Shown one piece after another: positions 33,570 to 40,226 of a DNA stretch of 64,000 bases (the stretch's first letter is position 1; each line of letters begins with the position of its first letter). Source of the stretch: Bacillota bacterium (GTDB lineage Bacteria > Bacillota > Clostridia > Christensenellales > SZUA-584); assembly GCA_023412005.1 (NCBI GenBank), contig JAEYOE010000025.1, positions 67,808-131,807 on the forward strand, given 5' to 3'. The notes under the pieces are model-generated. The model was not told the DNA's origin. It ran no database searches and saw only the letters and a program-made list of their open reading frames with translations. The translations under genes were made by a program, and so were the position numbers.

Positions 33570-34811
33570 ATGAAAATGATGCTGATTTTTCTTTTGGTTA
33601 TTACACTGATACTCGGCGGCTGCACGGCTCAAAGCATGGACAATACAACCCAGCATAAGGCCGAACTCAAGGCACAGGCCGTTGCGCCGCTCGATGCGCC
33701 TTTTGTGGCTGCTGTTAACGGCTTTGGTTTTAATACCGCAAAAGCTCTCTATCAAACGGATAAAAATCTGGCGCTCTCCCCAGCCGGTATGGAGCTGGCG
33801 CTCTGCATGACGCACACCGGCGCGGCGGGCGATACGGCGGCGGAAATGTCTCAGGTGCTCGGTATAATCGGCCTAAATGACAGCGATATCACGAACGCGT
33901 GCAGAGCGCTGATGTGGCGCGCGAACACCGGCGGCATGGAAGCGGCCAACGCCATTTGGCTCAGCGACAAATATACCTTCTCAGAGGCGTTCATCAACAC
34001 CTGCGTGAACGACTTTTTTGCGGACGCGTATCCACTTACTATCCCGGGTGCCAAGAATGCGATTAACAACTGGGCCAGCGATAAAACGCATGGGCGCGTT
34101 AAGGATATCGTCATGGAGGAACTGCCGATTGAATCACGCATTGTGCTGGCTAACGCGCTTTACTATCTCGGTGACTGGGAACTGCCGTTTGAAGCCAACG
34201 ATACGTACGATGAGGAATTCGCCGCGCCATCAGGCAGTGTGAAAACGGCGTTTATGCACAGTGATCGGTCGGTGCCGTATTACAAAAACGACAACTTTTC
34301 TATGATCACGCTGAACTTCAAAGGCAACGAAAATGAGGGCAAATATGCGATGGCGTTCTTGCTGCCTGCCGAAGGCAGCGATGTTAAGAGCCTGCTGCAA
34401 AAGCTGGATGCGAACGCGTTCTCAGCCGCGCTTGCGGACGCACAGGATCAGGAGGTTTGGATCAAGCTGCCCAAGTTCGAATTCGCCTATTTCACAAAGC
34501 TGAAAGACACGCTGGCCGCTATGGGCATGGGCAAGGCTTTGAGCCCCACCGAGGCTGATTTTTCCGCAATGACCAACGAAGCCAATGAGATTTATATCGA
34601 CGAGGTGCTGCACAAGTGCTATATCCGCGTGGATGAGCTCGGCGCAGAAGCGGCCGCTGTAACCGTGGTGGAAATGTTAGCGGGCGCAGCGATGATGGAA
34701 CAGGAGCCGCCCAAGTTTTACGCCGACAGGCCGTTCGTGTTCGCGATTTATTCGCAGGAAGACGGAACCATTGCGTTTATCGGCGCGGTTAACGACCCCA
34801 CGAAGAAATGA
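33570..34811 (+). CDS. serpin-family protease inhibitor, lipoprotein
   Basis: The ATG at 33570 follows GAGGAG. The 413 residues start with a lipoprotein signal (lipobox ILGGC). The serpin fold is well kept: NLALSPAGMELALCM, the breach/shutter segments, VLANALYYLGDW and the hinge GAEAAAVTVVEML before the reactive loop, then the ending RPFVFAIYSQEDGTIAFIGAV. The hinge has small residues, so it is probably an inhibitory serpin. The P1 residue cannot be assigned with certainty (loop AGAAMMEQE). Anchored outside the cell it may protect the surface from host or bacterial serine or cysteine proteases. Confidence 0.92.
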   Translation: MKMMLIFLLVITLILGGCTAQSMDNTTQHKAELKAQAVAPLDAPFVAAVNGFGFNTAKALYQTDKNLALSPAGMELALCMTHTGAAGDTAAEMSQVLGIIGLNDSDITNACRALMWRANTGGMEAANAIWLSDKYTFSEAFINTCVNDFFADAYPLTIPGAKNAINNWASDKTHGRVKDIVMEELPIESRIVLANALYYLGDWELPFEANDTYDEEFAAPSGSVKTAFMHSDRSVPYYKNDNFSMITLNFKGNENEGKYAMAFLLPAEGSDVKSLLQKLDANAFSAALADAQDQEVWIKLPKFEFAYFTKLKDTLAAMGMGKALSPTEADFSAMTNEANEIYIDEVLHKCYIRVDELGAEAAAVTVVEMLAGAAMMEQEPPKFYADRPFVFAIYSQEDGTIAFIGAVNDPTKK

Positions 34812-35205
34812 TGACGTTCTAAATATTCATTTTCGGTCGTGAGCTTGCCTTCACGTGTGATCAAATTATTGCAGGTGCTGCCAAGTGCCGGATGATTGAT
34901 CTGTTATGAACAGAAACTATAAATAATCCTATCCTTTTTCCCCTGTCACCTATTGGTGACTCAGACTGCTGACAAAGTCATTATTGTCATTTTTGAGCGA
35001 GCATTAGCGAAGTCGAAAAATCTCATGTTAAAAGCGTTTTGACATGGGATACCTCGACTACGCTATCACTCCGCTCGGTATGACAGATGGAGGGGTTTAG
35101 CATCAAGTTGTGTCACCTATTGGTGACTGCTTTTTTATTAGAATAAAGAAGAAGCATGTTTCCACATTTCTGTCGCTTATGGCTTACATTCAATTACTAA
35201 TGTTT
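34812..35205. other. intergenic region with hairpins and a MITE-like element
   Basis: About 390 bases between the serpin and ACT genes. It contains two identical 16-base palindromes (34945-34960 and 35112-35127) bracketing a family B repeat (34985-35085). The second palindrome is followed by TGC and six T, so it may end serpin transcripts. Confidence 0.6.
34985..35085. repeat. MITE-like intergenic repeat, family B
   Basis: The element runs from TGTCATTTTTGAGCG to CCGCTCGGTATGACA, giving imperfect terminal inverted repeats (TGTCAT..GAGCG). The inside contains AGCGAAGTCG and CTCGACTACGCT, also inverted, so the whole 101 bases can fold on itself. No coding capacity. Confidence 0.7.
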
Positions 35206-35475
35206 CTACAGACGGTGCATCGCGTCAAATATCTCCTCGCGCATGATGCGGATATCCATGCAAATGCTCTTGGCCGTTTCGCTGATGCGATCGGAAAGCT
35301 CGCCGAAGCCCACACCGCAGCCGTCAAGGTCCACCAGCATGATCATCGCGAAATAATCCTGCAGCACTGTCTGGCTGATATCGAGTATATTCACGCCGTG
35401 CTCGCTGAGCGCGGCCGATACGCGCGCGATAATACCCGTTTTGTCTTTTCCCGTTACTGTGACTATGGCTCTCAT
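35206..35475 (-). CDS. ACT domain protein (UPF0237 type)
   Basis: The 89-residue protein is a single ACT domain (MRAIVTVTGKDKTGIIARVS) of the UPF0237 group, thought to bind small ligands and to act with a DUF711/UPF0210 protein usually encoded next to it. That partner is absent here: the gene instead ends a three-gene operon with LOG and DUF2179 genes, one base after LOG. Confidence 0.88.
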   Translation of the reverse strand: MRAIVTVTGKDKTGIIARVSAALSEHGVNILDISQTVLQDYFAMIMLVDLDGCGVGFGELSDRISETAKSICMDIRIMREEIFDAMHRL

Positions 35476-35476
35476 A

Positions 35477-36067
35477 TTATTCTCCCAAAGATCGTTTGAT
35501 CAGTTCGTTTTTGATATACGGGCGCGCCGCGTCCGAACTTTTTATATAATCCATCGCCTTTTGCGCATTGTCGCATATCCTGTATACGCCTGCCGCATCC
35601 GGCTTTGCGAACCCCTGTTCCACCGTCCCGTCAAACTGAGCCTTCAAACCGCTGTAAAAGCCATTGGTATTAACAGCCGCAATCGGCTTTTGGTGCACGC
35701 CGAGCTGCCTGAGCGTGATAATTTCGAGCAGCTCCTCCAGCGTTCCGTAGCCGCCCGGCAGCGCGATAAACGCATCAGCTTTGTCTTCCATCGTCGCTTT
35801 TCTTTCGCGCATACCGCGTGTGATAATCATCTCGCTGCAGCCAAACAGCAGCGCTTTCACATTCATTATCTCGGGCACCACGCCAATGATATGCCCGCCG
35901 CTTGCCGCCGCGCCGCGCGCCACGGCCCCCATCAGCCCGTCGGCCCCGCCGCCGAACACAAGCGTTAAGCCGCTTTGCGCAATCAGCCGGCCAAGCTGCT
36001 CAGCTTCTTTAACGTAAATATCGTCGAGCGTTCTGCTCCCTGAGGCATACACACAAACGGCTTTCAT
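35477..36067 (-). CDS. LOG-family protein (TIGR00730 Rossmann fold)
   Basis: The 196-residue protein has the LOG motifs GGGADGLMGAVARGA and PGGYGTLEELLE. Characterised members hydrolyse nucleoside 5'-monophosphates to free base and ribose 5-phosphate, including cytokinin ribotides. It overlaps the upstream gene by four bases (ATGA). Start MKAVCVYASGSRTLD is typical. Confidence 0.92.
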   Translation of the reverse strand: MKAVCVYASGSRTLDDIYVKEAEQLGRLIAQSGLTLVFGGGADGLMGAVARGAAASGGHIIGVVPEIMNVKALLFGCSEMIITRGMRERKATMEDKADAFIALPGGYGTLEELLEIITLRQLGVHQKPIAAVNTNGFYSGLKAQFDGTVEQGFAKPDAAGVYRICDNAQKAMDYIKSSDAARPYIKNELIKRSLGE

Positions 36068-36597
36068 TTCTTAATGAACCCGCCGTTGATCACACGCACA
36101 TCATTGACTGTGATCACCGCTTTGTCGAGCCGCGCTTTAATTAACGCAATAGCCGCGGGAATACGCTTTCTTTTCAGGTGCAGCATCAGAATCTCCCTTG
36201 TGCCGGTTTTGCCCTCGCCTTCCATAATCGTCACGCCAAAACCGTTGTCTCTGAGTTCCTGCACCAGGATATCCGCCGCTTCGTCTTTATTGATAATGAC
36301 CTGTATGGAACTAAGGCCAAACGCAAGCTTGCCCTCCAGCCACGAGCCCACATAGTTGCCGATCGCAAACGCGATCGCAAAAATCACACAGCGCAGCAAA
36401 TCTTCCTGAAAGCCGACCAGCACGGTACCCGTCACCACAATCCACAGCGACACCTCGAAAAACCCTGTGATGGACCCTTTCAGGCGCTCTCCTCTGTTGA
36501 TCAGCACAAGGCGCACGGTGGAAACCGCCACCTCAAGTATTTTTCCGAAGAAGATGAACAGATAGAGCCATATGCTTGGCTGTTGCAAAAATTCCAT
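36064..36597 (-). CDS. DUF2179 / UPF0316 membrane protein
   Basis: The start at 36597 (MEFLQQPSIWLYLFIFFGKI), seven bases after AGGAG, gives 177 residues. Three N-terminal membrane helices (about 8-80) are followed by a soluble DUF2179 domain (about 100-175) with TREILMLHLKRKRIP. Soluble DUF2179 domains in related proteins bind nucleotides such as cyclic di-AMP; that link is family knowledge and not shown here. First gene of the DUF2179-LOG-ACT operon. Confidence 0.88.
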   Translation of the reverse strand: MEFLQQPSIWLYLFIFFGKILEVAVSTVRLVLINRGERLKGSITGFFEVSLWIVVTGTVLVGFQEDLLRCVIFAIAFAIGNYVGSWLEGKLAFGLSSIQVIINKDEAADILVQELRDNGFGVTIMEGEGKTGTREILMLHLKRKRIPAAIALIKARLDKAVITVNDVRVINGGFIKK

Positions 36598-36735
36598 ATC
36601 AAAACTCCTTTGTTTGGCTGTCATTATAACATTACGATCTCACCGAATTCAAGCTTTCTTGCTTATTGCCTTATCTTGTGGTGTTCAAAGCTTTCCTAAA
36701 TACTTTAAATGATATCATTTCACGGGGAGGCAACC

Positions 36736-36929
36736 ATGAAAATAGGACTACCATTTTCACTGCCGTGCTGGTCGCTCTTTTGGGCTGCGTACCGAAGGCC
36801 CCAAAATTGTGGATTGTATTTCCCGGTTCGAGATCAACTCAACAAGGTCAATTAAGTAGTCGCAACCTCTTGGCGGCCTACCGCGACATAATAAAAACAG
36901 TCCGTTTTTCGGGACTGCCGTTATGTTAA
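36736..36929 (+). pseudogene. frameshifted small lipoprotein gene
   Basis: GGGGAGG lies five bases before ATGAAA at 36736. In the ATG frame the product is meaningless, but the +1 frame reads TTIFTAVLVALLGCVPKAPK, a clear lipoprotein signal with lipobox LLGC, continuing to 36929. A one-base shift directly after the start codon region has separated start and signal. The mature part (about 45 residues) is not recognised. Confidence 0.5.
36890..36917 (-). terminator. orphan minus-strand terminator
   Basis: On the minus strand CAGTCC (36917-36912) pairs with GGACTG (36903-36898), followed by TTTTTA. No minus-strand gene lies upstream, so it may end an unannotated short RNA or be fortuitous. Confidence 0.4.
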
Positions 36930-36965
36930 TCTGATAACGATATGAAGCCCCTGATTTGTGTGATT

Positions 36966-36994
36966 GGCACGAGATTTCGTGCCTCTCTTTTTTT
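36966..36994 (+). terminator. terminator after the lipoprotein remnant
   Basis: GGCACGA (36966-36972) pairs with TCGTGCC (36977-36983) across GATT, followed by TCTC and seven T. Confidence 0.85.
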
Positions 36995-37043
36995 GCAATC
37001 GCGCCGACTTAGTTACGAGCTGTTCATTATGGTACCCGTGCTG

Positions 37044-37049
37044 TATAAT
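37044..37049 (+). promoter_or_regulatory. -10 element before the HD gene
   Basis: A perfect TATAAT lies 34 bases before the chosen ATG; a -35 is not convincing. Confidence 0.4.
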
Positions 37050-37083
37050 AAACTTATCGCCACACATGAAAGGCTATGTTTAC

Positions 37084-37572
37084 ATGACGCATGATATTCT
37101 CTATGAAATGATACGCCTGAACGGCCGTGATACACGCCGCATTAACCACGCGCTAAAGGTACACGGCTTTGCCGTTTGCATTGCGGGGCGCGAGCATTTC
37201 AGCGAGGCCGACCGTCTTGTCACCTCACTCGCGGCGGCGCTGCACGATATCGCCATTCATCACTGCGAAGCGGTTTACGGCAGCTGCGGCGGCAAGCTGC
37301 AGGAGCAGGAAGGCCCTGCCATTGCGCGCCCGATACTTGAGAAATATACGAGTGACGAGGTGCTGATTGCACGCGTTTGTGATATCATTGCGCATCACCA
37401 CACCTATAAGGGGTTTGCGGATGCGGCGCATCAGGCGCTGATTGAGGCGGATTTTCTGGTGAACTTTGACGAAGGCGAATTTGAGCGGCCTGCGTTTGAA
37501 GCGGCTGTGAGGCTGCATTTTAAAACCGCGGCGGGCAAGGATCTGGCCAAAACAATGTTCGGCGTTGAGTGA
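37084..37572 (+). CDS. HD-domain phosphohydrolase-like protein
   Basis: The ATG at 37084 (MTHDILYEMIRLNGRDTRRI) follows GAAAGG; upstream starts would begin inside the terminator. The 162-residue protein has the HD pattern: an early His (KVHGFA), LHDIAIHHCE, IIAHHHTYKG and a late Asp (EADFLVN). HD domains hydrolyse phosphate esters, often of nucleotides; the substrate is unknown. It lies alone before tRNA-Ser. Confidence 0.8.
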   Translation: MTHDILYEMIRLNGRDTRRINHALKVHGFAVCIAGREHFSEADRLVTSLAAALHDIAIHHCEAVYGSCGGKLQEQEGPAIARPILEKYTSDEVLIARVCDIIAHHHTYKGFADAAHQALIEADFLVNFDEGEFERPAFEAAVRLHFKTAAGKDLAKTMFGVE

Positions 37573-37584
37573 AAGCCATTTTTC

Positions 37585-37614
37585 TTGACGAAGCGCCTTT
37601 GGGTTTGCTATACT
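37585..37614 (+). promoter_or_regulatory. promoter of tRNA-Ser
   Basis: TTGACG (37585-37590), 18-base spacer, TATACT (37609-37614); the tRNA begins 23 bases later. Confidence 0.75.
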
Positions 37615-37636
37615 AAGCCTTGCTAAAAATGAATAT

Positions 37637-37726
37637 GGAGAGATGTCTGAGCTCGGTTTAAAGTGCCGGTCTTGAAAACCGGTGTTGCGAAAGCAACCGT
37701 GGGTTCGAATCCCACTCTCTCCGCCA
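37637..37726 (+). tRNA. tRNA-Ser (anticodon TGA)
   Basis: The 7-base acceptor stem GGAGAGA/TCTCTCC closes, CCA is encoded (37724-37726), the anticodon arm CCGGT-CTTGAAA-ACCGG places TGA at the anticodon, a long variable arm GTTGCGAAAGCAAC marks a class II tRNA, and the T arm is GTGGG-TTCGAAT-CCCAC. It reads UCA and related serine codons. Confidence 0.97.
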
Positions 37727-37727
37727 A

Positions 37728-37763
37728 AATAATGAGCTCACCGTTAGGTGGGCTTATTATTTT
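37728..37763 (+). terminator. terminator of tRNA-Ser
   Basis: AATAATGAGCTCACC (37728-37742) pairs over 15 positions (two G-T) with GGTGGGCTTATTATT (37747-37761) around GTTA, followed by T. It starts two bases after the CCA end. Confidence 0.88.
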
Positions 37764-37875
37764 GACATGGGGTGGATTCGAACGTGAGCCTGCCGCCGCC
37801 AGATGGCGGATGAAGGCAGGCGAACATGGCGTGATAGCGCCCATTGGGCGCGGAGCGAATCCCACTCTCTCCGCC

Positions 37876-37915
37876 AAAAGTAAAGGGTGCGCCGTCAGGT
37901 GTATCCTTTTCTTTT
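37876..37915 (+). terminator. terminator after the duplicated tRNA tail
   Basis: An 18-position stem (17 paired) from AAAAGTAAAGGGTGCGCC to GGTGTATCCTTTTCTTTT around GTCA. Its sequence differs from the first copy but keeps the fold. Confidence 0.75.
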
Positions 37916-38083
37916 GGCATAGGAAGGATTCGAACGTGAGCCTGCCACGCCTGGGCGGATCATTTTAGTAGAAATATAAGTTGTCATAAGTCGGATCATA
38001 ATCATTATTCTCACCATAAAGAAGCTATTTGATAGAAAAAACTTGGAGTCTGCATTTTATATTTAAATATTGAAAGCCTTTTA

Positions 38084-38092
38084 TGATATACT
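38084..38092 (+). promoter_or_regulatory. extended -10 promoter before the small AT-rich gene
   Basis: TGATATACT is an extended -10 motif about 88 bases before the ATG at 38181. The -35 region is weak. Confidence 0.4.
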
Positions 38093-38180
38093 AAGGTTCC
38101 TTGGATGTGCTGAATATTATATAGAAGCATTATGTACGAGTAAAGTCACAACTAATAATCACAAGGAAATCGAGGCTGAA

Positions 38181-38465
38181 ATGGATCTTAATGGTGAAGT
38201 TGTTAAGCATAAAAAGTTTGGTGTAGGCACAATTGTCGAATCCAAAGACGACCATATTATGGTGCTTTTCAACGAAAAAAAAGAGGAAAAGAAATTTTTA
38301 TATCCGGAAGCTATTGGAGAGTTTTTAGAGCTTCAAAACAAATCATCTTCAAGTCATGAGATAAGAACTGAACAAAGAAGAATAGATGATGTTAAGAAAA
38401 TCATCAAAAGGCACAAAAACATAAAGAAGATCATTGGCATCAGACAAGAGAATGAAAAGAAATAA
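38181..38465 (+). CDS. small protein with N-terminal SH3/Tudor-like domain
   Basis: The start at 38181 (MDLNGEVVKHKKFGVGTIVE), five bases after GAGG, gives 94 residues. The first 55 residues follow a pattern (GxxVxHKxFGxGTI, then EKKFLYPEAIGEFL) known from small clostridial proteins and from tails of helicases; it is probably a small beta barrel. The last 35 residues are a Lys/Arg-rich helix (VKKIIKRHKNIKKI) likely to bind nucleic acid. The gene is clearly richer in A/T than its surroundings and precedes an RNA helicase, suggesting a shared role. Confidence 0.7.
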   Translation: MDLNGEVVKHKKFGVGTIVESKDDHIMVLFNEKKEEKKFLYPEAIGEFLELQNKSSSSHEIRTEQRRIDDVKKIIKRHKNIKKIIGIRQENEKK

Positions 38466-38544
38466 TAGTTACTTATAATGAAACGCAAAGTATTCTAATA
38501 ATAAGAAATATCGCTGTATAGAACTCTTATGATGAAAGGACAGT

Positions 38545-39996
38545 ATGGGTGGACAAATAGCAAAATTTAATAATTATCCGTTAAGCAGTGAGTTATTAAA
38601 AGCAATTCATCTTTTAAATTATGAAACCCCCACACCGGTTCAGCAGCACGTCATACCGGCTGTCCTTGCTCAAAAGGATATCATCGTAAAATCTCAGACA
38701 GGAAGCGGAAAGACAGCGGCCTTTGCCATACCCATTTGCCAACTCGTTAACTGGGACGAAAATAAACCTCAGGCTCTCGTTATCACCCCAACAAGAGAAC
38801 TTGCCGTTCAGGTTAAAGAGGATATGTTTAACCTGGGCAGATACAAAAGGCTTAAGGTGTCTGCCGTTTTCGGGAAAGCTCCTTTTAGTGCTCAGGAAAA
38901 GGAGCTTAAGCAAAAAACGCATATCGTCGTGGGGCCACCGGGCCGTATTATTGATCATATTGAAAGAGGGACTTTTGACACATCCCATATCAAATATCTT
39001 GTTATCGATGAAGCGGACGAGCTGCTGAATATGGGGTTCGTTGAGCAGCTGGAAACCATCATCATGAGCCTGCCAACAACACGCGTCTCCATTCTGTTAT
39101 CCGCAACTATGGCCGCAGACATCAAAGTGCTATGTGATAAATATATGAAAGCCCCTTTGTATGTTGAGGTGGAAGAACCAAATACGACGTCTGACAGGAT
39201 AACTCAAGAGCGATATGACGCTGACACAAAGAACAAAATTCAGCTGCTCAAAGATATCATGATTGTTGAAAATCCGGATAGCTGTATGATATTTTGCAAT
39301 ACAAAAAAGATGGTGGATGACATCGGCAAAGAGCTGGCCGATATGAAATTTGCAGTTCGGAAAATGCATGGCGGAATGGAACAGGCGGATCGGTTAAGCA
39401 TCATGGATGCTTTTAAAAGAGGCCGTTTCCGGTATCTTGTTACCACGGATGTTGCAGCCCGAGGAATCGATATCGACGGGATTACGCTTATCATCAACTA
39501 TGATTTGCCGCTGGATGGGCAAACCTATGTGCATAGAATCGGGAGAACCGGACGCATGGAAAACACGGGCAGGGCTGTTTCTTTCGTAACACCATATGAA
39601 AATAAATTTTTACATCAGATTGAGCAGTTTACCGGTAAAAAGATGATTTTGAAGGAAAGGCCGGAAAAAGAGACGGTAGCGGCTTTAAAGCAGGAATTTA
39701 TCAATAGCATGAATACGTCTCCGAAGATAAAGGAAATAAAAGGCGCGCGGTTGGGTAAAGAAATTACCAAACTCCACATTAATGCAGGGAAGAAAACAAA
39801 GATGAGGCCGGTCGATATCGTCGGTACACTGTGCAATATAAAAGGGATGTCTGCGGACGATATCGGGATCATCAATGTCATGGATGTATCAACCTATGTT
39901 GAGATATTAAACAACAAGGGTGAATTGGTATTTCAAGAGCTGCAGACAACGCCCATTAAGGGAAGGCTTCGAAAGGTAAGTAAAGACATATTTTAA
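38545..39996 (+). CDS. dbpA: DEAD-box RNA helicase, DbpA/YxiN type
   Basis: The 483-residue protein has the two RecA domains with motifs Q (TPTPVQQHVIP), I (SQTGSGKTAA), II (IDEADELL), III (SATMA), V (TTDVAARGIDID) and VI (HRIGRTGR). The C-terminal 75 residues (AGKKTKMRPVDIVGTLCNI...) match the RNA-binding domain of DbpA/YxiN that targets 23S rRNA helix 92. It therefore likely helps 50S assembly. Motif Ib/Ic reads VVGPPGRI, as in YxiN. AT-rich like the gene before it. Confidence 0.9.
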   Translation: MGGQIAKFNNYPLSSELLKAIHLLNYETPTPVQQHVIPAVLAQKDIIVKSQTGSGKTAAFAIPICQLVNWDENKPQALVITPTRELAVQVKEDMFNLGRYKRLKVSAVFGKAPFSAQEKELKQKTHIVVGPPGRIIDHIERGTFDTSHIKYLVIDEADELLNMGFVEQLETIIMSLPTTRVSILLSATMAADIKVLCDKYMKAPLYVEVEEPNTTSDRITQERYDADTKNKIQLLKDIMIVENPDSCMIFCNTKKMVDDIGKELADMKFAVRKMHGGMEQADRLSIMDAFKRGRFRYLVTTDVAARGIDIDGITLIINYDLPLDGQTYVHRIGRTGRMENTGRAVSFVTPYENKFLHQIEQFTGKKMILKERPEKETVAALKQEFINSMNTSPKIKEIKGARLGKEITKLHINAGKKTKMRPVDIVGTLCNIKGMSADDIGIINVMDVSTYVEILNNKGELVFQELQTTPIKGRLRKVSKDIF

Positions 39997-40226
39997 ATAC
40001 AATAATAGTTATAAAACTAAATCCAAATCACGACTTTTTTGGTAATCCCCATACTGCCTCCTAAGGCAAGACCCTATGCGAGAGTGGCGTGCTCTTTTTG
40101 TACTTTGAGTAACCTGACCTACTAATGGACATTTTAGTGTATGCATGTTTAAACTGACGGATTGCTATCGGTGCAGACAATCCTGACAAGCACCTCAAGC
40201 ACAAAAGCATCTCAATTTTTTCAGTA

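Larger units (their letters stand above)
37711..37946 (+). repeat. tandem duplication of the tRNA 3' tail plus terminator
   Basis: CCCACTCTCTCCGCCAAAA occurs at 37711-37729 and at 37861-37879. Each copy is followed by a terminator hairpin and then by GGATTCGAACGTGAGCCTGCC (37774-37794 and 37926-37946), a period of about 150 bases. The part between forms further hairpins (GCCTGCC/GGCAGGC, GCGCCC/GGGCGC). The second copy lacks the 5' half of a tRNA. Confidence 0.8.

Noticed and set aside
32643..33815. Long form of the patatin starting at 33815
   Set aside because: The extra 131 residues overlap the divergent serpin gene and lack similarity; MKTGIAFGGG at 33422 is the family start.
37623..37877. 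84-codon minus frame containing AERVGFEPTVAFATPVFKTG
   Set aside because: It is antisense to tRNA-Ser and its duplicated tail; this peptide text is a well-known artefact of translating tRNA genes backwards.
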